This document shows, in pieces, positions 32,806 to 42,140 of a stretch of DNA of 64,000 nt. How positions within the stretch are numbered: the first letter of the stretch is position 1; each line of letters starts with the position of its first letter. Under the pieces are notes generated by a model. It was not told the DNA's origin, did not search any database, and saw only the letters and a list, made by a program, of their open reading frames with translations. Both the position numbers and the translations under genes were made by a program. Origin of the DNA: JANLTX01 sp049840835 (GTDB lineage Bacteria > Armatimonadota > Armatimonadia > Armatimonadales > Armatimonadaceae). The DNA lies in contig JASGJG010000023.1 in NCBI GenBank assembly GCA_049840835.1, positions 124,001-188,000 of the forward strand, in the 5' to 3' direction.

Positions 32806-34659
32806 CTACTGTTTGACAACGTTGGCGGAGAGTTTAGTCAGTTTCTCCAGGTTGCTTCGGGCAGAAGGATCCCAGTCTAACAGAGCCTGATAGATCTGAG
32901 CAGCATTGGTCGGCTGTCCGGCCAACTCCCACAGATAGCCCTGGTTACTCAGCATAGTAATGTAGTGCTGCCTTAAATAGGTAGGGTCCATTTCCTGAGA
33001 CATATCTATCTCAGAGAGATTCGGTAGGGGGAGCTTATCCCAGATAGCCTGGCCGGTCTCGGCAAGCTGGCGTGGTGTAGGAGCTGCGGATTTGGAGTGA
33101 AAGGCGATTACTAAGCCCTGTGGTGCCATAGTATAGCCGGTGTTCATCCATTTCTGAAGGACATCTAGACCCATGGTAGAGCGCGTGCTTTCTGCGGATG
33201 TTTGCAGAAAAGTAAGATGTAGTGGGCGATCCCGAAGCGGTCCTTCGAAGAGCGAGATAAGGTAGCCGTCTTTTGCCAGGCGTCTTCGCTCCTGAAGGGA
33301 CAGTGTCGTCATCACAGGGAGCTCCTGTGTCACTCCTTTCGCACGGAGTGTGCGCAGATACCAGCGAGTATTATCCCAGGTGTAGGTGAAGTTCATGGAG
33401 ACCATGCCCCTGACAATAGGCAACACATCTGGGCGGACCTTCAGAACCTCGCTTACGTAGCTTACCGGGAACCAGTCCTGGTCACCCTCTGTCAGCAAGA
33501 CTCCATTGGGGGAGCAGCTTTCCAGTTTTTGCCGGGCAAACTCACGTACAAAGGTGGCGGAGTGCAGGTTACAAGCCCCAAAGTTCAGGAGTGCCAGAGC
33601 CAGGGGGGCTGCCATGGTAATTAGTGGGGTGCTACGCTGTGTCTGCGGTAGCTGGTTTAGCGCAGCTGCCAACAAGCAACTGGCAACGACTAAAACCGGT
33701 AGGTAGTACGGTGAGATGTCGGGAATGCTGTAGCAGAACGAATAAACGCTAACTACCAGTGCTATGAGGCCTAAACCGGTCGCCGCCGCGCGATTCAGTT
33801 GCCAGAGGCTCCAGCCACCAAATAGGGCAGCAGGCCAGAGCCACAGAGGCAGGGCGGATAGAAGAGCAGTCTTGCCACCATCTACGGCGTGCGAGAAATC
33901 GGTACTGGAAACGGGGAGTTTTACATTGCCGCGATAGAGCCGTGCGGAGACATGATTCCAGAGATTCTCCGCATTGCTCGGGTCGCCCCAGTTGTGACCG
34001 CTTTCATCCCGTGCCCAGAGCGGTAGGCAAAGGTAAAGCAATGGCCCAATAAAGAACAGTGGCAGGCAGAGCAAGAGTCGGCGCCCGAGGTTGGGATCGG
34101 TCCAGACTCGCTTACCCGCCAGTATCAATAGCCCCGGAATCCAGAGGACGATAGTCAGGTGGTGCGCTAACCCCAGCCCTATAATTAAGCAGGCTAGCTG
34201 TAGCTCGCGCAGCTTGCCTGTTTCGCGCCAGCGTAGCGCGAACAGAATGGCAGAAATGCCGATAAGCAGGTGCAGACTATAGACTTCTACCCGGTTGGAC
34301 TGTGTCCAGAATAACCGAGAGAGTCCCAGAGTCGTCGCGCCTGCGATAGCAGCGACGGTATTTAAAGAGAGCTGTCGAAGCACTAGAAACAGCACACTCA
34401 CACAGCCAGCGGCAGCGAGAGCGACAATCACACCAATACGGAAGGTAGGCTCGCCGAAAGGCACCAGAAACAGCGCGGCTCGACCTAAGAGCGCAAAGAG
34501 AGGGTAGCCCGGTGGGTGAATAATTCCACCTAATGTGATAGCCCCGGTAATCTCTCCAGAGTCTCCGAAATACACGGTTGGGCAGAGAGTAAAGAGGTAG
34601 AGCGCCAGGAATCCTACAAAGAGCGCTCCGGCCAGCCGAAGGTCGGTTCTGGTATTCAT
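32806..34659 (-). CDS. DUF2723-family membrane glycosyltransferase-like protein
   Basis: The 617-residue protein has about ten membrane spans in its first two-thirds and a soluble C-terminal part. The DUF2723 start is clear: PTVYFGDSGEITGAITLGGIIHPPGYPLFALLGR, with the acidic D-S-G-E site in the first periplasmic loop as in GT-C O-mannosyltransferases, followed by TQSNRVEVYSLHLL. Such proteins are thought to transfer sugars from lipid carriers onto exported proteins or glycans. The substrate here is unknown. Confidence 0.85.
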   Translation of the reverse strand: MNTRTDLRLAGALFVGFLALYLFTLCPTVYFGDSGEITGAITLGGIIHPPGYPLFALLGRAALFLVPFGEPTFRIGVIVALAAAGCVSVLFLVLRQLSLNTVAAIAGATTLGLSRLFWTQSNRVEVYSLHLLIGISAILFALRWRETGKLRELQLACLIIGLGLAHHLTIVLWIPGLLILAGKRVWTDPNLGRRLLLCLPLFFIGPLLYLCLPLWARDESGHNWGDPSNAENLWNHVSARLYRGNVKLPVSSTDFSHAVDGGKTALLSALPLWLWPAALFGGWSLWQLNRAAATGLGLIALVVSVYSFCYSIPDISPYYLPVLVVASCLLAAALNQLPQTQRSTPLITMAAPLALALLNFGACNLHSATFVREFARQKLESCSPNGVLLTEGDQDWFPVSYVSEVLKVRPDVLPIVRGMVSMNFTYTWDNTRWYLRTLRAKGVTQELPVMTTLSLQERRRLAKDGYLISLFEGPLRDRPLHLTFLQTSAESTRSTMGLDVLQKWMNTGYTMAPQGLVIAFHSKSAAPTPRQLAETGQAIWDKLPLPNLSEIDMSQEMDPTYLRQHYITMLSNQGYLWELAGQPTNAAQIYQALLDWDPSARSNLEKLTKLSANVVKQ

Positions 34660-34937
34660 ACTGAGTATGAGTATCGGTGTCTGGCCGCAAAAACTGGAAG
34701 CATTGTCTCAAAAGCGAGATTGGGAAGCTCCAAAGTTTTGGGGTGTTGAATTTTTACATAATAAGATCCTAATTGTGATTATTATATATTAATTTGATTG
34801 CAGTAATTTTTAAACATATTTAATATTGATATAACGAATTTATTTAACGAATTAATATTGCGTGATTTAAATAAAGCATGTATAAATGTGTATCGCCTGA
34901 ATGACGGTGATAATGTAGTTACAGGAGAATTGTCTAA
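34660..34937. other. AT-rich intergenic region
   Basis: From about 34735 the sequence becomes strongly AT-rich, with runs such as TTATTATATATTAATTTG. It holds no gene. TGATAAT at about 34907-34913 is a possible -10 and AGGAG before 34938 is a ribosome site for the next gene. Confidence 0.55.
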
Positions 34938-35486
34938 ATGCGAATCGCCTCTTTCCTCATTGGTCCATCGTGCCTGATTGGCCTACTCGCTACGCCTTTG
35001 GTTGCTCATGCTCAGTACTTTGGCACTGAAACATCTACGGTGTCCGTAAGTAGTGTGAATGCTTTCCCTAATGAAGCATATGCTAGCCAGACTATCAATT
35101 ACAGTCAAACAACACAATTTATAAACTTTGTGTCACCTACTCCCGCAAAAGTTACTGCGCGATTAGACATCGTATTAGTTAAGCAATCTGGAAGTACATT
35201 TGTTTTGCCTGTAACTTCCGTTTCAAATCCCACAAGTGGTTATTTAAATATATCTCCTGGATTGTCACGAACTGCCTCAGGTAGTATCACAATTAGCAAT
35301 CCGATTACTACAATAAAAAGTCTCTATGCAAGCCAACAAGGAAGTGCTCTTCCTGCTGGGACATATTTCTATTACTATCGATGTTCGGGAAATGGTTCTG
35401 TGCAAATGGGATCAAGCATATTTACATCTGCAGGTAGTTCTGCTCGTCAATCTCAGTCAAATTTTGGTTTCAATAATTTGCACTGA
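34938..35486 (+). CDS. AT-rich secreted protein of unknown function
   Basis: The 182-residue protein has a signal peptide (1-26, ending VAHAQ). The remainder is Ser/Thr/Tyr-rich and beta-strand-like (SASQTINYSQTTQ-type segments, PVTSVSNPTSGYLNISPG), with an aromatic YFYYYRCSGNG near the C-terminus. Codon use is much more AT-rich than in any neighbour, and the gene is bounded by AT-rich spacers and a terminator. This suggests recent acquisition. No family is recognised; a surface or spore-coat-like structural role is only a guess. Confidence 0.75.
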   Translation: MRIASFLIGPSCLIGLLATPLVAHAQYFGTETSTVSVSSVNAFPNEAYASQTINYSQTTQFINFVSPTPAKVTARLDIVLVKQSGSTFVLPVTSVSNPTSGYLNISPGLSRTASGSITISNPITTIKSLYASQQGSALPAGTYFYYYRCSGNGSVQMGSSIFTSAGSSARQSQSNFGFNNLH

Positions 35487-35500
35487 TTTTCTTAAATGCA

Positions 35501-35528
35501 AGAAGCATCTGGTAAAACAGATGCTTCT
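35501..35528 (+). terminator. Hairpin after the AT-rich secreted protein
   Basis: AGAAGCATCTG / CAGATGCTTCT forms an 11-bp stem with a six-base loop, followed by TAATATTTAAAATT. It probably terminates the upstream gene. Confidence 0.75.
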
Positions 35529-35799
35529 TAATATTTAAAATTCAATAATTTCGACTTGGATGTATTTTATTTTTAAGTGGGAAATATAGAGATTAATCCA
35601 AAAGCTGGCTTAATCAGAGATTTCAAGGCCCGCAAGGCAGTCCTGCACGCATTCTTAAAGTGGTCCCAGTATCAAACGTTCGGGCAAACACCCTTTGCTC
35701 AGCTTTGCCGATAAGAGGTTTTGAGACCGCTTCTAGATAAGGTTGCAGTAGAAAGAAAAACTTGAAGCGCGGCGCCAAGGCTGGTATCTAAGGAGAGGA
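35529..35799. other. Intergenic transition from AT-rich to GC-rich DNA
   Basis: The first 90 bases continue the AT-rich patch; after about 35620 composition returns to the local norm. No gene or RNA is recognised. AAGGAGAGGA just before 35800 is the ribosome site of the next gene. Confidence 0.5.
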
Positions 35800-38700
35800 A
35801 TGAAGCTTCCCCGTATTCTTTTGTTGACCCTGGCGGCGCTGTGGCTGACCGGGAGTGCCTTCGCCCAGACACGCTATCGAAACCTGGTAAACGAGAAGTT
35901 TGCGACAGTTTCCAGCGGGCCGCAGTCCGCAGTGATAGTCGATGTCAGTAAGTCGGCGACACCGGCGCAGATAGACACTGCTGTAGAGACTCGCCTGAAA
36001 CAGCTCTGGAAGAGCAGTAGCCGCTCTGTGAAACAGGCAACTCGCGGACGCGCACAGAATGTCAAGCGAACGACCTACCCTATGTCTACCGTTGTAGCGG
36101 TCCGGCAAGATGGCAAGTTGGTACTGAAAGCACCCACACGCCAGGTAGGCGGCGGCACTCTGAATTTTGTGTTCAGCAACTTCCAGGGCAAGCAGGTCAT
36201 TGCGAACAACGGCAGCCCGGTAGTGATTGAAGACTTTTTGCGCACCTTGCTTCTGGGCGATGGACAGCGTGAGGGGCTTTACAACAAGATTGTCCGTCTC
36301 TATGGACAGCCATCCTGGTCCGGCACAGTCGAAGTTCGCAGCATGGGCTTTTACGACGATGGCGAGGCCACGGACCCCCAGCGCGTTCTCTTCGGTGCCT
36401 ATGATGTTAGCAACGCGCGCATTATGCTGCCGCTCTATGAAACCGTAGACTCTACCGCACATGCATTCTTGCTGGGACTCCTGCACGCGTTCCACGGTCC
36501 CGCTGTCTTTCAATACGATACCTGGGAGCAGGGGTTTATCCGCGCAGCGGCGGCGGTAATTGCGCGAGATACGCAACTAGGATTCCTCGACCCCAGTAAT
36601 ACATTTCTTTACACAAACCTCTACAGATATGACCTGCTGAACCAGCCTGCATTGGCGGGACCGCGCTTCGTTCCCCCCAGCCAGGAAAACGTAGCCTACG
36701 AGGGTTTAATCGGCATTTACAAGATGCTCTGGGCACGTATGTCTATGAGTGGGTCGGCATGGCTGAAGTGCTATATTGAAAACCCTAACTTCTTCAAGGA
36801 TTTCAATGCGGCCTACTATGCCCAGTTTTCCCCAGGAGTAACACCCTCGCTAGCGGGGAATGTGCCTCAGCTCAAGGCTATTGCCGCATCGGTTTTGCCC
36901 AACGTAGAGGGGATGCCGTTTGAGGATTGGTTCGCACGCCAGTATGTCTTCGATACGGCGGTGACTCCTGGCACCAAACTCTTCACATTTCCCTATAGTC
37001 TGAAGAGTGAAACAACAGGCGATGGAGTGCGGCACGATCTGTCGTTCGGCCTGGTTTACTATCGATCTAGCTACGATACCGCGTCTGGCAAAGACGATGA
37101 GATTCTACTGGGTGGGCGCGGTTATGCGCTCTATACGGACGCGATCGGGCAGCGTTTCCCCACAGGCGGACCGCAGGGGGACTCTGCACTGCTGGAGGCA
37201 GGGGAAGGCTTCCTTACAGCAACCTTCCTGACTGGCCCCGGCAATAGTATTGGTCGTCTCACTGCCGATTTCTCGGTTGGTAGCGAAACTGCACGAGTCT
37301 ATATACCGGTAGGTGTCACCGGCGACGTTCGTGGCGTGGGCCTGGGATCGACTCAGGGAGCTATTCGCGTAGAGCAAGCGACGATTCTACCCGGTGGCAA
37401 CAATCGGGTGCAGAGCACCACGATTGCCGACAAAGCCTTCGGCGTGAAGTTCGGCGGGGCAGGTAACGAGCTGTTCCAGACTCTGTTTGTGATCGATGAT
37501 GGCGGGATTGTTCGTACCTATCGTAAGAATCTCGGCGACATTGCGCCTGGCGATACAACAGTCGGAGAAGATCTCTCAGCTATGGTCGTTCTGCCAGCGC
37601 CGGGTTCGGGTGGCGTTCAAACTGTCAGCCATGACTTCGCTGCGAATACCAATGGAGCGCCGTACCTGGTGAGCTTCCCAGTGCGCCCCCTGGCATCGTC
37701 GGTGGAGCAATCCATTGGACTGCCCGCCAGCGACTTTCTGATTACGGGCTTCGATACCGGGAGCGGCTCTTATGCCACGCTCACGCCGGGGCAACCGTCG
37801 GCGCCCGCGCTCGCTCCGGGCCGGGGCTTCTGGTTCAAGTATGCTCCTGCATCGGGTACACCGAGCACAAGGATAACCCTGACCGGAGTTGCACCGTCCA
37901 CGGATACGGACTTCCCGATAGCCGCCCGCTATGGCTGGAACCTCATCGGATCGCCGTTTGACACCGATGTTGCGCTCGCCAATGTTCGAGTTCGACTTCA
38001 GGACCGTGACCCGCTGAGCTGGGAAGAAGCGGTAGCGGCGAACCTGGTGCTGGCCGAAGCGTTCGACTTCGATGCCCAGGCAGGTTACCGTAGCGCTACC
38101 ACACTCCAGGGCAACCAGTGGCGCGGCTACTGGGTGCGTGTGCTGGCTCCTTCCGGAGTCACTCTGCTCCTGCCCGGTCCAGATGTAGGCCGGAAAGTGG
38201 CTGTGCCTTCGCGCGCAACGTCTACAAATAGCGCCAACATCTGGGCGGTCAAGTTGATCGCACAGCAGCAGGCGCAGAACCTGCCCTTCGGTGGTGTGGC
38301 GACGGGTAGTTTTGGAGCTAAAGAAGGCGCCACCCGGAGTGTAGATGCTCGTGACTCGCAGAGCCCGCCAGACATCATGGAAGCGCTGACTGTCTCGTTC
38401 GGTGATGGGGCGCTACCCGGCGGCGGACGACTGATCGGTGACTTCCGGGACCGCAAGAGCGCGGCACAGGGCACCTGGACCGTTCAGCTCAAGAGCCCCC
38501 AGAGCGGTGTTACCCGACTGCGCTGGGAAGGTTTGAGCGGTGTTCCGCGCAATGTCCGCCTTACCCTGATCGATGGCGACAAGCGTATCTCGCTCAGCCA
38601 ATCCAGCGGTTACTCGGTGACTTTAGAGGCCGGTAAGACCCGCACCCTGAAGATTACGGCAGAGGCGGCAAGCCTGAACCCCTTGCGCATCATGGCGGTG

Positions 38701-38982
38701 TCTACCACAACGCGAAGCGCCGGGCAGGGCGGTATCGGTATCCGCTACTCGGTTTCCAATGACGCCGAGATTCTCGCTGAGGTGACGACCATGGGCGGAC
38801 GCTCCGTAGCCCATCTCTCAGGCGGGCGCTCTCGGGCAAACGAGCAGGGAAATCTGCGCTGGAATGGACGAAGTGAGGCAGGTGCGGCGCTACCAGCAGG
38901 GGCGTACCTGTTGACGCTGACCGCTCGTGGAGAGAATGGAGAGACCGCGCGGCTGACCCGCCCGGTGATGGTGATTCGCTAA
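35800..38982 (+). CDS. Large secreted protein with FlgD-like C-terminal domain
   Basis: The 1060-residue protein has a signal peptide (1-23, SAFAQ). A mixed N-terminal domain of about 400 residues contains LLGLLHAFHGPAVFQYDTWEQGF, and two beta-rich middle regions have repeated GRGFWFKY/RGYWVRV and GWNLIGSPF segments. A C-terminal FlgD/Ig-like domain reads EVTTMGGRSVAHLSGGRS...LRWNGRSEAGAALPAGAYLLTL. Such ends often anchor or assemble secreted surface proteins. No catalytic motif is certain. The stop overlaps the start of the next gene (TAATG), so a lipoprotein partner is co-translated. Confidence 0.82.
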   Translation: MKLPRILLLTLAALWLTGSAFAQTRYRNLVNEKFATVSSGPQSAVIVDVSKSATPAQIDTAVETRLKQLWKSSSRSVKQATRGRAQNVKRTTYPMSTVVAVRQDGKLVLKAPTRQVGGGTLNFVFSNFQGKQVIANNGSPVVIEDFLRTLLLGDGQREGLYNKIVRLYGQPSWSGTVEVRSMGFYDDGEATDPQRVLFGAYDVSNARIMLPLYETVDSTAHAFLLGLLHAFHGPAVFQYDTWEQGFIRAAAAVIARDTQLGFLDPSNTFLYTNLYRYDLLNQPALAGPRFVPPSQENVAYEGLIGIYKMLWARMSMSGSAWLKCYIENPNFFKDFNAAYYAQFSPGVTPSLAGNVPQLKAIAASVLPNVEGMPFEDWFARQYVFDTAVTPGTKLFTFPYSLKSETTGDGVRHDLSFGLVYYRSSYDTASGKDDEILLGGRGYALYTDAIGQRFPTGGPQGDSALLEAGEGFLTATFLTGPGNSIGRLTADFSVGSETARVYIPVGVTGDVRGVGLGSTQGAIRVEQATILPGGNNRVQSTTIADKAFGVKFGGAGNELFQTLFVIDDGGIVRTYRKNLGDIAPGDTTVGEDLSAMVVLPAPGSGGVQTVSHDFAANTNGAPYLVSFPVRPLASSVEQSIGLPASDFLITGFDTGSGSYATLTPGQPSAPALAPGRGFWFKYAPASGTPSTRITLTGVAPSTDTDFPIAARYGWNLIGSPFDTDVALANVRVRLQDRDPLSWEEAVAANLVLAEAFDFDAQAGYRSATTLQGNQWRGYWVRVLAPSGVTLLLPGPDVGRKVAVPSRATSTNSANIWAVKLIAQQQAQNLPFGGVATGSFGAKEGATRSVDARDSQSPPDIMEALTVSFGDGALPGGGRLIGDFRDRKSAAQGTWTVQLKSPQSGVTRLRWEGLSGVPRNVRLTLIDGDKRISLSQSSGYSVTLEAGKTRTLKITAEAASLNPLRIMAVSTTTRSAGQGGIGIRYSVSNDAEILAEVTTMGGRSVAHLSGGRSRANEQGNLRWNGRSEAGAALPAGAYLLTLTARGENGETARLTRPVMVIR

Positions 38983-39878
38983 TGAGACGACGATGGTTCC
39001 TGCTGGTACTAGGGCTCTCGGTACTGCTAAGTGGTTGTGGCGGCGGTGGCGGTGGTGGCGGCACGAACGACAGGTTTGCGACCGTCATCGGCATCGTCCG
39101 TGACTCGCTCCTGGAGGACAAGGGGCTGAGCGGTGCTACGATAGAGATCGGCGGTAGCTCTGGCACCACCACCACGCTGGATCAGGCCACTGCTGACCGT
39201 GAGGTCGGCTCATTTCAGCTGAACAATGTGCTGGTGGGCAGCAATGTCGCGAAAGTGACTCTGCCCGGCGGCGAGGTCCAGAACATCGCGTTCTTCCCAT
39301 CCATCGGGCCGGGTACCAACGCTGATGTCGAGATCATCGTCAACATCGGGCAGGTCACCGGTAAGGTCGTAGACTCCACAGGTGCCGCCGTGCGCGATGC
39401 CTCGGTCTATCTGACCGCTGATGGCCCTAGCGATAGCGTGACCACCAACGCGGATGGCTTCTTCCTGATTCAAAACGTGCTGCCCGGCACGGTGGAGCTA
39501 ACCGCCGTGAACGGTACACAGAGCCTGGTAAAGACCGGTGTGGTGGTCAATAAAGGCGTGACCGATGTAGGCACGCTGACCCTGGTAGAAGACCCCAACC
39601 CCAACCCCCAGGGACCGCCGCGCACCATCTTTGGCAAGGTCACCTTGGGACCGGATAACACGGCGGGAAGTAACACGGTGCTGGTGCTGTTACGCAATGG
39701 TGCTCAGTTCGAGACCCAGACCACCAACAGCGATGGCCTGTTCCAGTTCTATGTTCCTGTAGGCACCTACACCCTGCGCACCCTGCGCGATGGATTCGTC
39801 GCCCAGGAAGCAACGGTGACTATCGTAGACGCCAACAAGCCCATCGAGCAGAACTTCACGATTCAACCTACTCCGTAG
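38982..39878 (+). CDS. Lipoprotein with carboxypeptidase-regulatory-like repeats
   Basis: The 298-residue protein has a lipoprotein signal (LSVLLSGC, acylated Cys near 19) followed by a Gly run. About three beta-sandwich domains of the carboxypeptidase-regulatory type follow, with visible units GKVVDSTGAAVRDASVYLTADG, DGFFLIQNVLPGTVELTAVNG, and GLFQFYVPVGTYTLRTLRDG. These domains bind surfaces or partners rather than catalyse. It is coupled to the large secreted protein upstream, suggesting a surface complex. Confidence 0.85.
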   Translation: MRRRWFLLVLGLSVLLSGCGGGGGGGGTNDRFATVIGIVRDSLLEDKGLSGATIEIGGSSGTTTTLDQATADREVGSFQLNNVLVGSNVAKVTLPGGEVQNIAFFPSIGPGTNADVEIIVNIGQVTGKVVDSTGAAVRDASVYLTADGPSDSVTTNADGFFLIQNVLPGTVELTAVNGTQSLVKTGVVVNKGVTDVGTLTLVEDPNPNPQGPPRTIFGKVTLGPDNTAGSNTVLVLLRNGAQFETQTTNSDGLFQFYVPVGTYTLRTLRDGFVAQEATVTIVDANKPIEQNFTIQPTP

Positions 39879-39892
39879 GTTTCACCCTCATA

Positions 39893-39913
39893 CCCGGCCC
39901 TTTTAGGGCCGGG
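39893..39913 (+). terminator. GC-rich hairpin after the lipoprotein gene
   Basis: CCCGGCCC-TTTTA-GGGCCGGG is a strong 8-bp stem, but only CATCTAC follows, so it lacks a T-run. It may stall or protect RNA rather than be a full terminator. Confidence 0.5.
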
Positions 39914-39924
39914 CATCTACAGGG

Positions 39925-39930
39925 TACACT
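39925..39930 (+). promoter_or_regulatory. -10 box for leaderless fucosidase gene
   Basis: TACACT ends 5 bases before the ATG at 39936, with no room for a Shine-Dalgarno sequence upstream in the transcript. Confidence 0.5.
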
Positions 39931-39935
39931 GAGGT

Positions 39936-41636
39936 ATGCAGAGCAGCGAAGCAAAGGCGCAACGCGACAAGCGGATGGCGTGGTTCCGAGAAGCCCGCTT
40001 TGGTATGTTCATCCACTGGGGGCTCTACGCAATCCCTGCTGGTATCTGGAAAGGCAAGCCGGATTCCGGGGCCGGAGAGTGGATTCAGACCGGGATGCAG
40101 ATTCCCCCGGCGGACTACGAACCCCTTCAGAAACAGTTCAACCCCACCAAGTTCGATGCCCGAGCCTGGGTGCGCACCGCCAAAGATGCTGGAATGCGCT
40201 ACATCGTCATTACCAGCAAGCATCATGAGGGCTTCTGTCTGTGGGACTCCAAGCAGACCGACTGGGATATCACCAATACTCCGTTCAAGCGTGATGTTCT
40301 TAAGGAGCTGGCCCGGGAGTGCAAGAAGCAGAAAATCCGACTGTGCTTCTACCACTCTATTATGGACTGGCATCACCCAGACTATCTGCCCCGCCGTGCC
40401 TGGGATAAGCGCTCCACTGCAGGGGCCAGTTTCGCGCGCTATGTAGACTATATGAAGGCGCAGCTCAAAGAGCTACTGACCGACTACGGCCCCATAGGTA
40501 TCCTCTGGTTCGATGGCGAGTGGGAGGGCACCTGGACCCACGAACAGGGCATGGACCTCTATAAGTACGTACGCTCTCTGCAGCCCGACATCATTGTGAA
40601 TAACCGGGTAGATAAAGGTCGCCAGGGAATGCAAGGTATGACCCGAGGCGACTTTGCCGGAGACTATGGCACCCCGGAGCAAGAGATTCCCCCCAGCGGG
40701 TTCGGCGCGGGCGTGGACTGGGAGTCGTGCATGACTATGAACGATACCTGGGGGTTCAAGGTCAACGATACTCACTGGAAATCCGCCGAGACCCTTCTGC
40801 AGAACTTAATCGACTGCGCCAGCAAAGGCGGCAACTACCTGCTCAATGTTGGGCCGACCTCTGAGGGCACGTTCCCACAGCCGATTGTGGAGAGGCTGGG
40901 GATAATGGGGAAATGGTTGAAAAAGAACAGCTTTGCTATCTATGACACCCAGGCCAGCCCATTTCCAAAAGCCCTGCCCTGGGGGCGAGTGACTCAGAAG
41001 AAAGGCTGGTTGTTTCTACACATCTTCCAGCGCCCGGAGAGCGGCAAGATTCTGCTGCCGGGTCTGCGTGGCACTCTAGGGAGAATTGCGTATGTCAGCG
41101 GTCCCAACCCGCCGGGTCTGACCTACAGTACCACCGTGCAGGGTGTGGAAGTCACCGTGCCCGAAGCGCTGAGCAAAGACCTGATTCCCGTGATCGCGCT
41201 GGAAACCCATGGCATTCTAGCGATAGAGACAGTTCCTACCGCTCCGTCGGCAGATGGTGTGCTGACCCTGCGCGCGGAAGATGCTATGGTACAAGGTGGC
41301 ACGGCGCGCTATGAAGTCGATAAGCATGCTATTGGGTACTGGACCGACCCCAAAGACACGGTCCGCTGGAGCTTCACGCTGCCTCAGGGAAGCTATAAGA
41401 TAGAGCTAGAGTACGCCCTGGAGGCCGACTCGGATAGCACGGTAATCGCCCTGGAGTTCTCCAGCGGTGTGCGCAGCCAGGTTCGGCTGGCCAGCACGGG
41501 CGGCTGGGATAAGTTCACCAGGAAAGAGGAGTCCAAACTCGGCCCGCTCTCCAGCGGAACTCTCACTGTCGTTCCCGTGCAGAAGCCGGGCTTGGGAGTC
41601 ATGAACCTGCGCGCGATTCGCCTGATACCCGGCTAG
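39936..41636 (+). CDS. Alpha-L-fucosidase (GH29)
   Basis: The 566-residue protein has the GH29 barrel: ARFGMFIHWGLYAIPAG at the start, YIVITSKHHEGFCLWDS, and GILWFDGEWE with the catalytic nucleophile Asp at about residue 193. A C-terminal beta domain contains LRAEDAMVQGG, similar to a carbohydrate-binding module. It should release terminal alpha-L-fucose. No signal peptide is seen, so substrates may be imported oligosaccharides. The following DUF2199 gene begins 6 bases after the stop. Confidence 0.92.
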   Translation: MQSSEAKAQRDKRMAWFREARFGMFIHWGLYAIPAGIWKGKPDSGAGEWIQTGMQIPPADYEPLQKQFNPTKFDARAWVRTAKDAGMRYIVITSKHHEGFCLWDSKQTDWDITNTPFKRDVLKELARECKKQKIRLCFYHSIMDWHHPDYLPRRAWDKRSTAGASFARYVDYMKAQLKELLTDYGPIGILWFDGEWEGTWTHEQGMDLYKYVRSLQPDIIVNNRVDKGRQGMQGMTRGDFAGDYGTPEQEIPPSGFGAGVDWESCMTMNDTWGFKVNDTHWKSAETLLQNLIDCASKGGNYLLNVGPTSEGTFPQPIVERLGIMGKWLKKNSFAIYDTQASPFPKALPWGRVTQKKGWLFLHIFQRPESGKILLPGLRGTLGRIAYVSGPNPPGLTYSTTVQGVEVTVPEALSKDLIPVIALETHGILAIETVPTAPSADGVLTLRAEDAMVQGGTARYEVDKHAIGYWTDPKDTVRWSFTLPQGSYKIELEYALEADSDSTVIALEFSSGVRSQVRLASTGGWDKFTRKEESKLGPLSSGTLTVVPVQKPGLGVMNLRAIRLIPG

Positions 41637-41642
41637 GAATCT

Positions 41643-42140
41643 ATGAAATCTTTCGAGTTTGTCTGTAGCTGCTGCGGGGAGACCCACTACGGTATGCCGG
41701 GTTTTGCGGATAGCACCCCGCTCAGCTATCGGCTGGTTCCCGAGGAAGAGCGGGCCGCCCGCACCCGCCTGACCCCCGATGAGTGCGTGATCGACGATAC
41801 CTACTTCTTCGTACGCGGCTGCATCGAGATTCCAGTGCACGACTACGATGACCCGTTTATCTGGGGAGTCTGGGTATCGCAGAGCGAGGCCAGCTTCGCG
41901 CAACGAAATACACCGGGGGCAGGGCCGTTTTTCGGGTGGCTCAACACCCCGCTCTCGCCCTACCCCGATACCGTGAGCCTCAAGACTATGGCGCACCTGC
42001 GTGATGGTGGCTTACGCCCCTATATCCAGCTAGAGCCGACCGACCACCCACTGGCTGTGGAGCAGCGTGAGGGCATTACTACCCACCGGGTAGCGGAGCT
42101 TTACGCGCAGCTCGTACACGGGCAAAAGCCAGAGAAATAG
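41643..42140 (+). CDS. DUF2199 family protein
   Basis: The 165-residue protein matches DUF2199. It has an N-terminal cysteine pair, FVCSCCGETHYGMPGFADSTP, a central CVIDDTYFFVRGCIEIPVHDYDDPFIWGVWVSQSE, and a C-terminal LEPTDHPLAVEQREGIT. The Cys motif could bind zinc. The function of this family is unknown. Its last 62 bases overlap the end of the converging PEP-CTERM gene. Confidence 0.88.
   Translation: MKSFEFVCSCCGETHYGMPGFADSTPLSYRLVPEEERAARTRLTPDECVIDDTYFFVRGCIEIPVHDYDDPFIWGVWVSQSEASFAQRNTPGAGPFFGWLNTPLSPYPDTVSLKTMAHLRDGGLRPYIQLEPTDHPLAVEQREGITTHRVAELYAQLVHGQKPEK

Noticed and set aside
35788..36576. 262-codon minus-strand frame opposite the start of the large secreted protein
   Set aside because: The plus strand has a clear signal peptide and ribosome site; the opposite frame shows no recognisable features.
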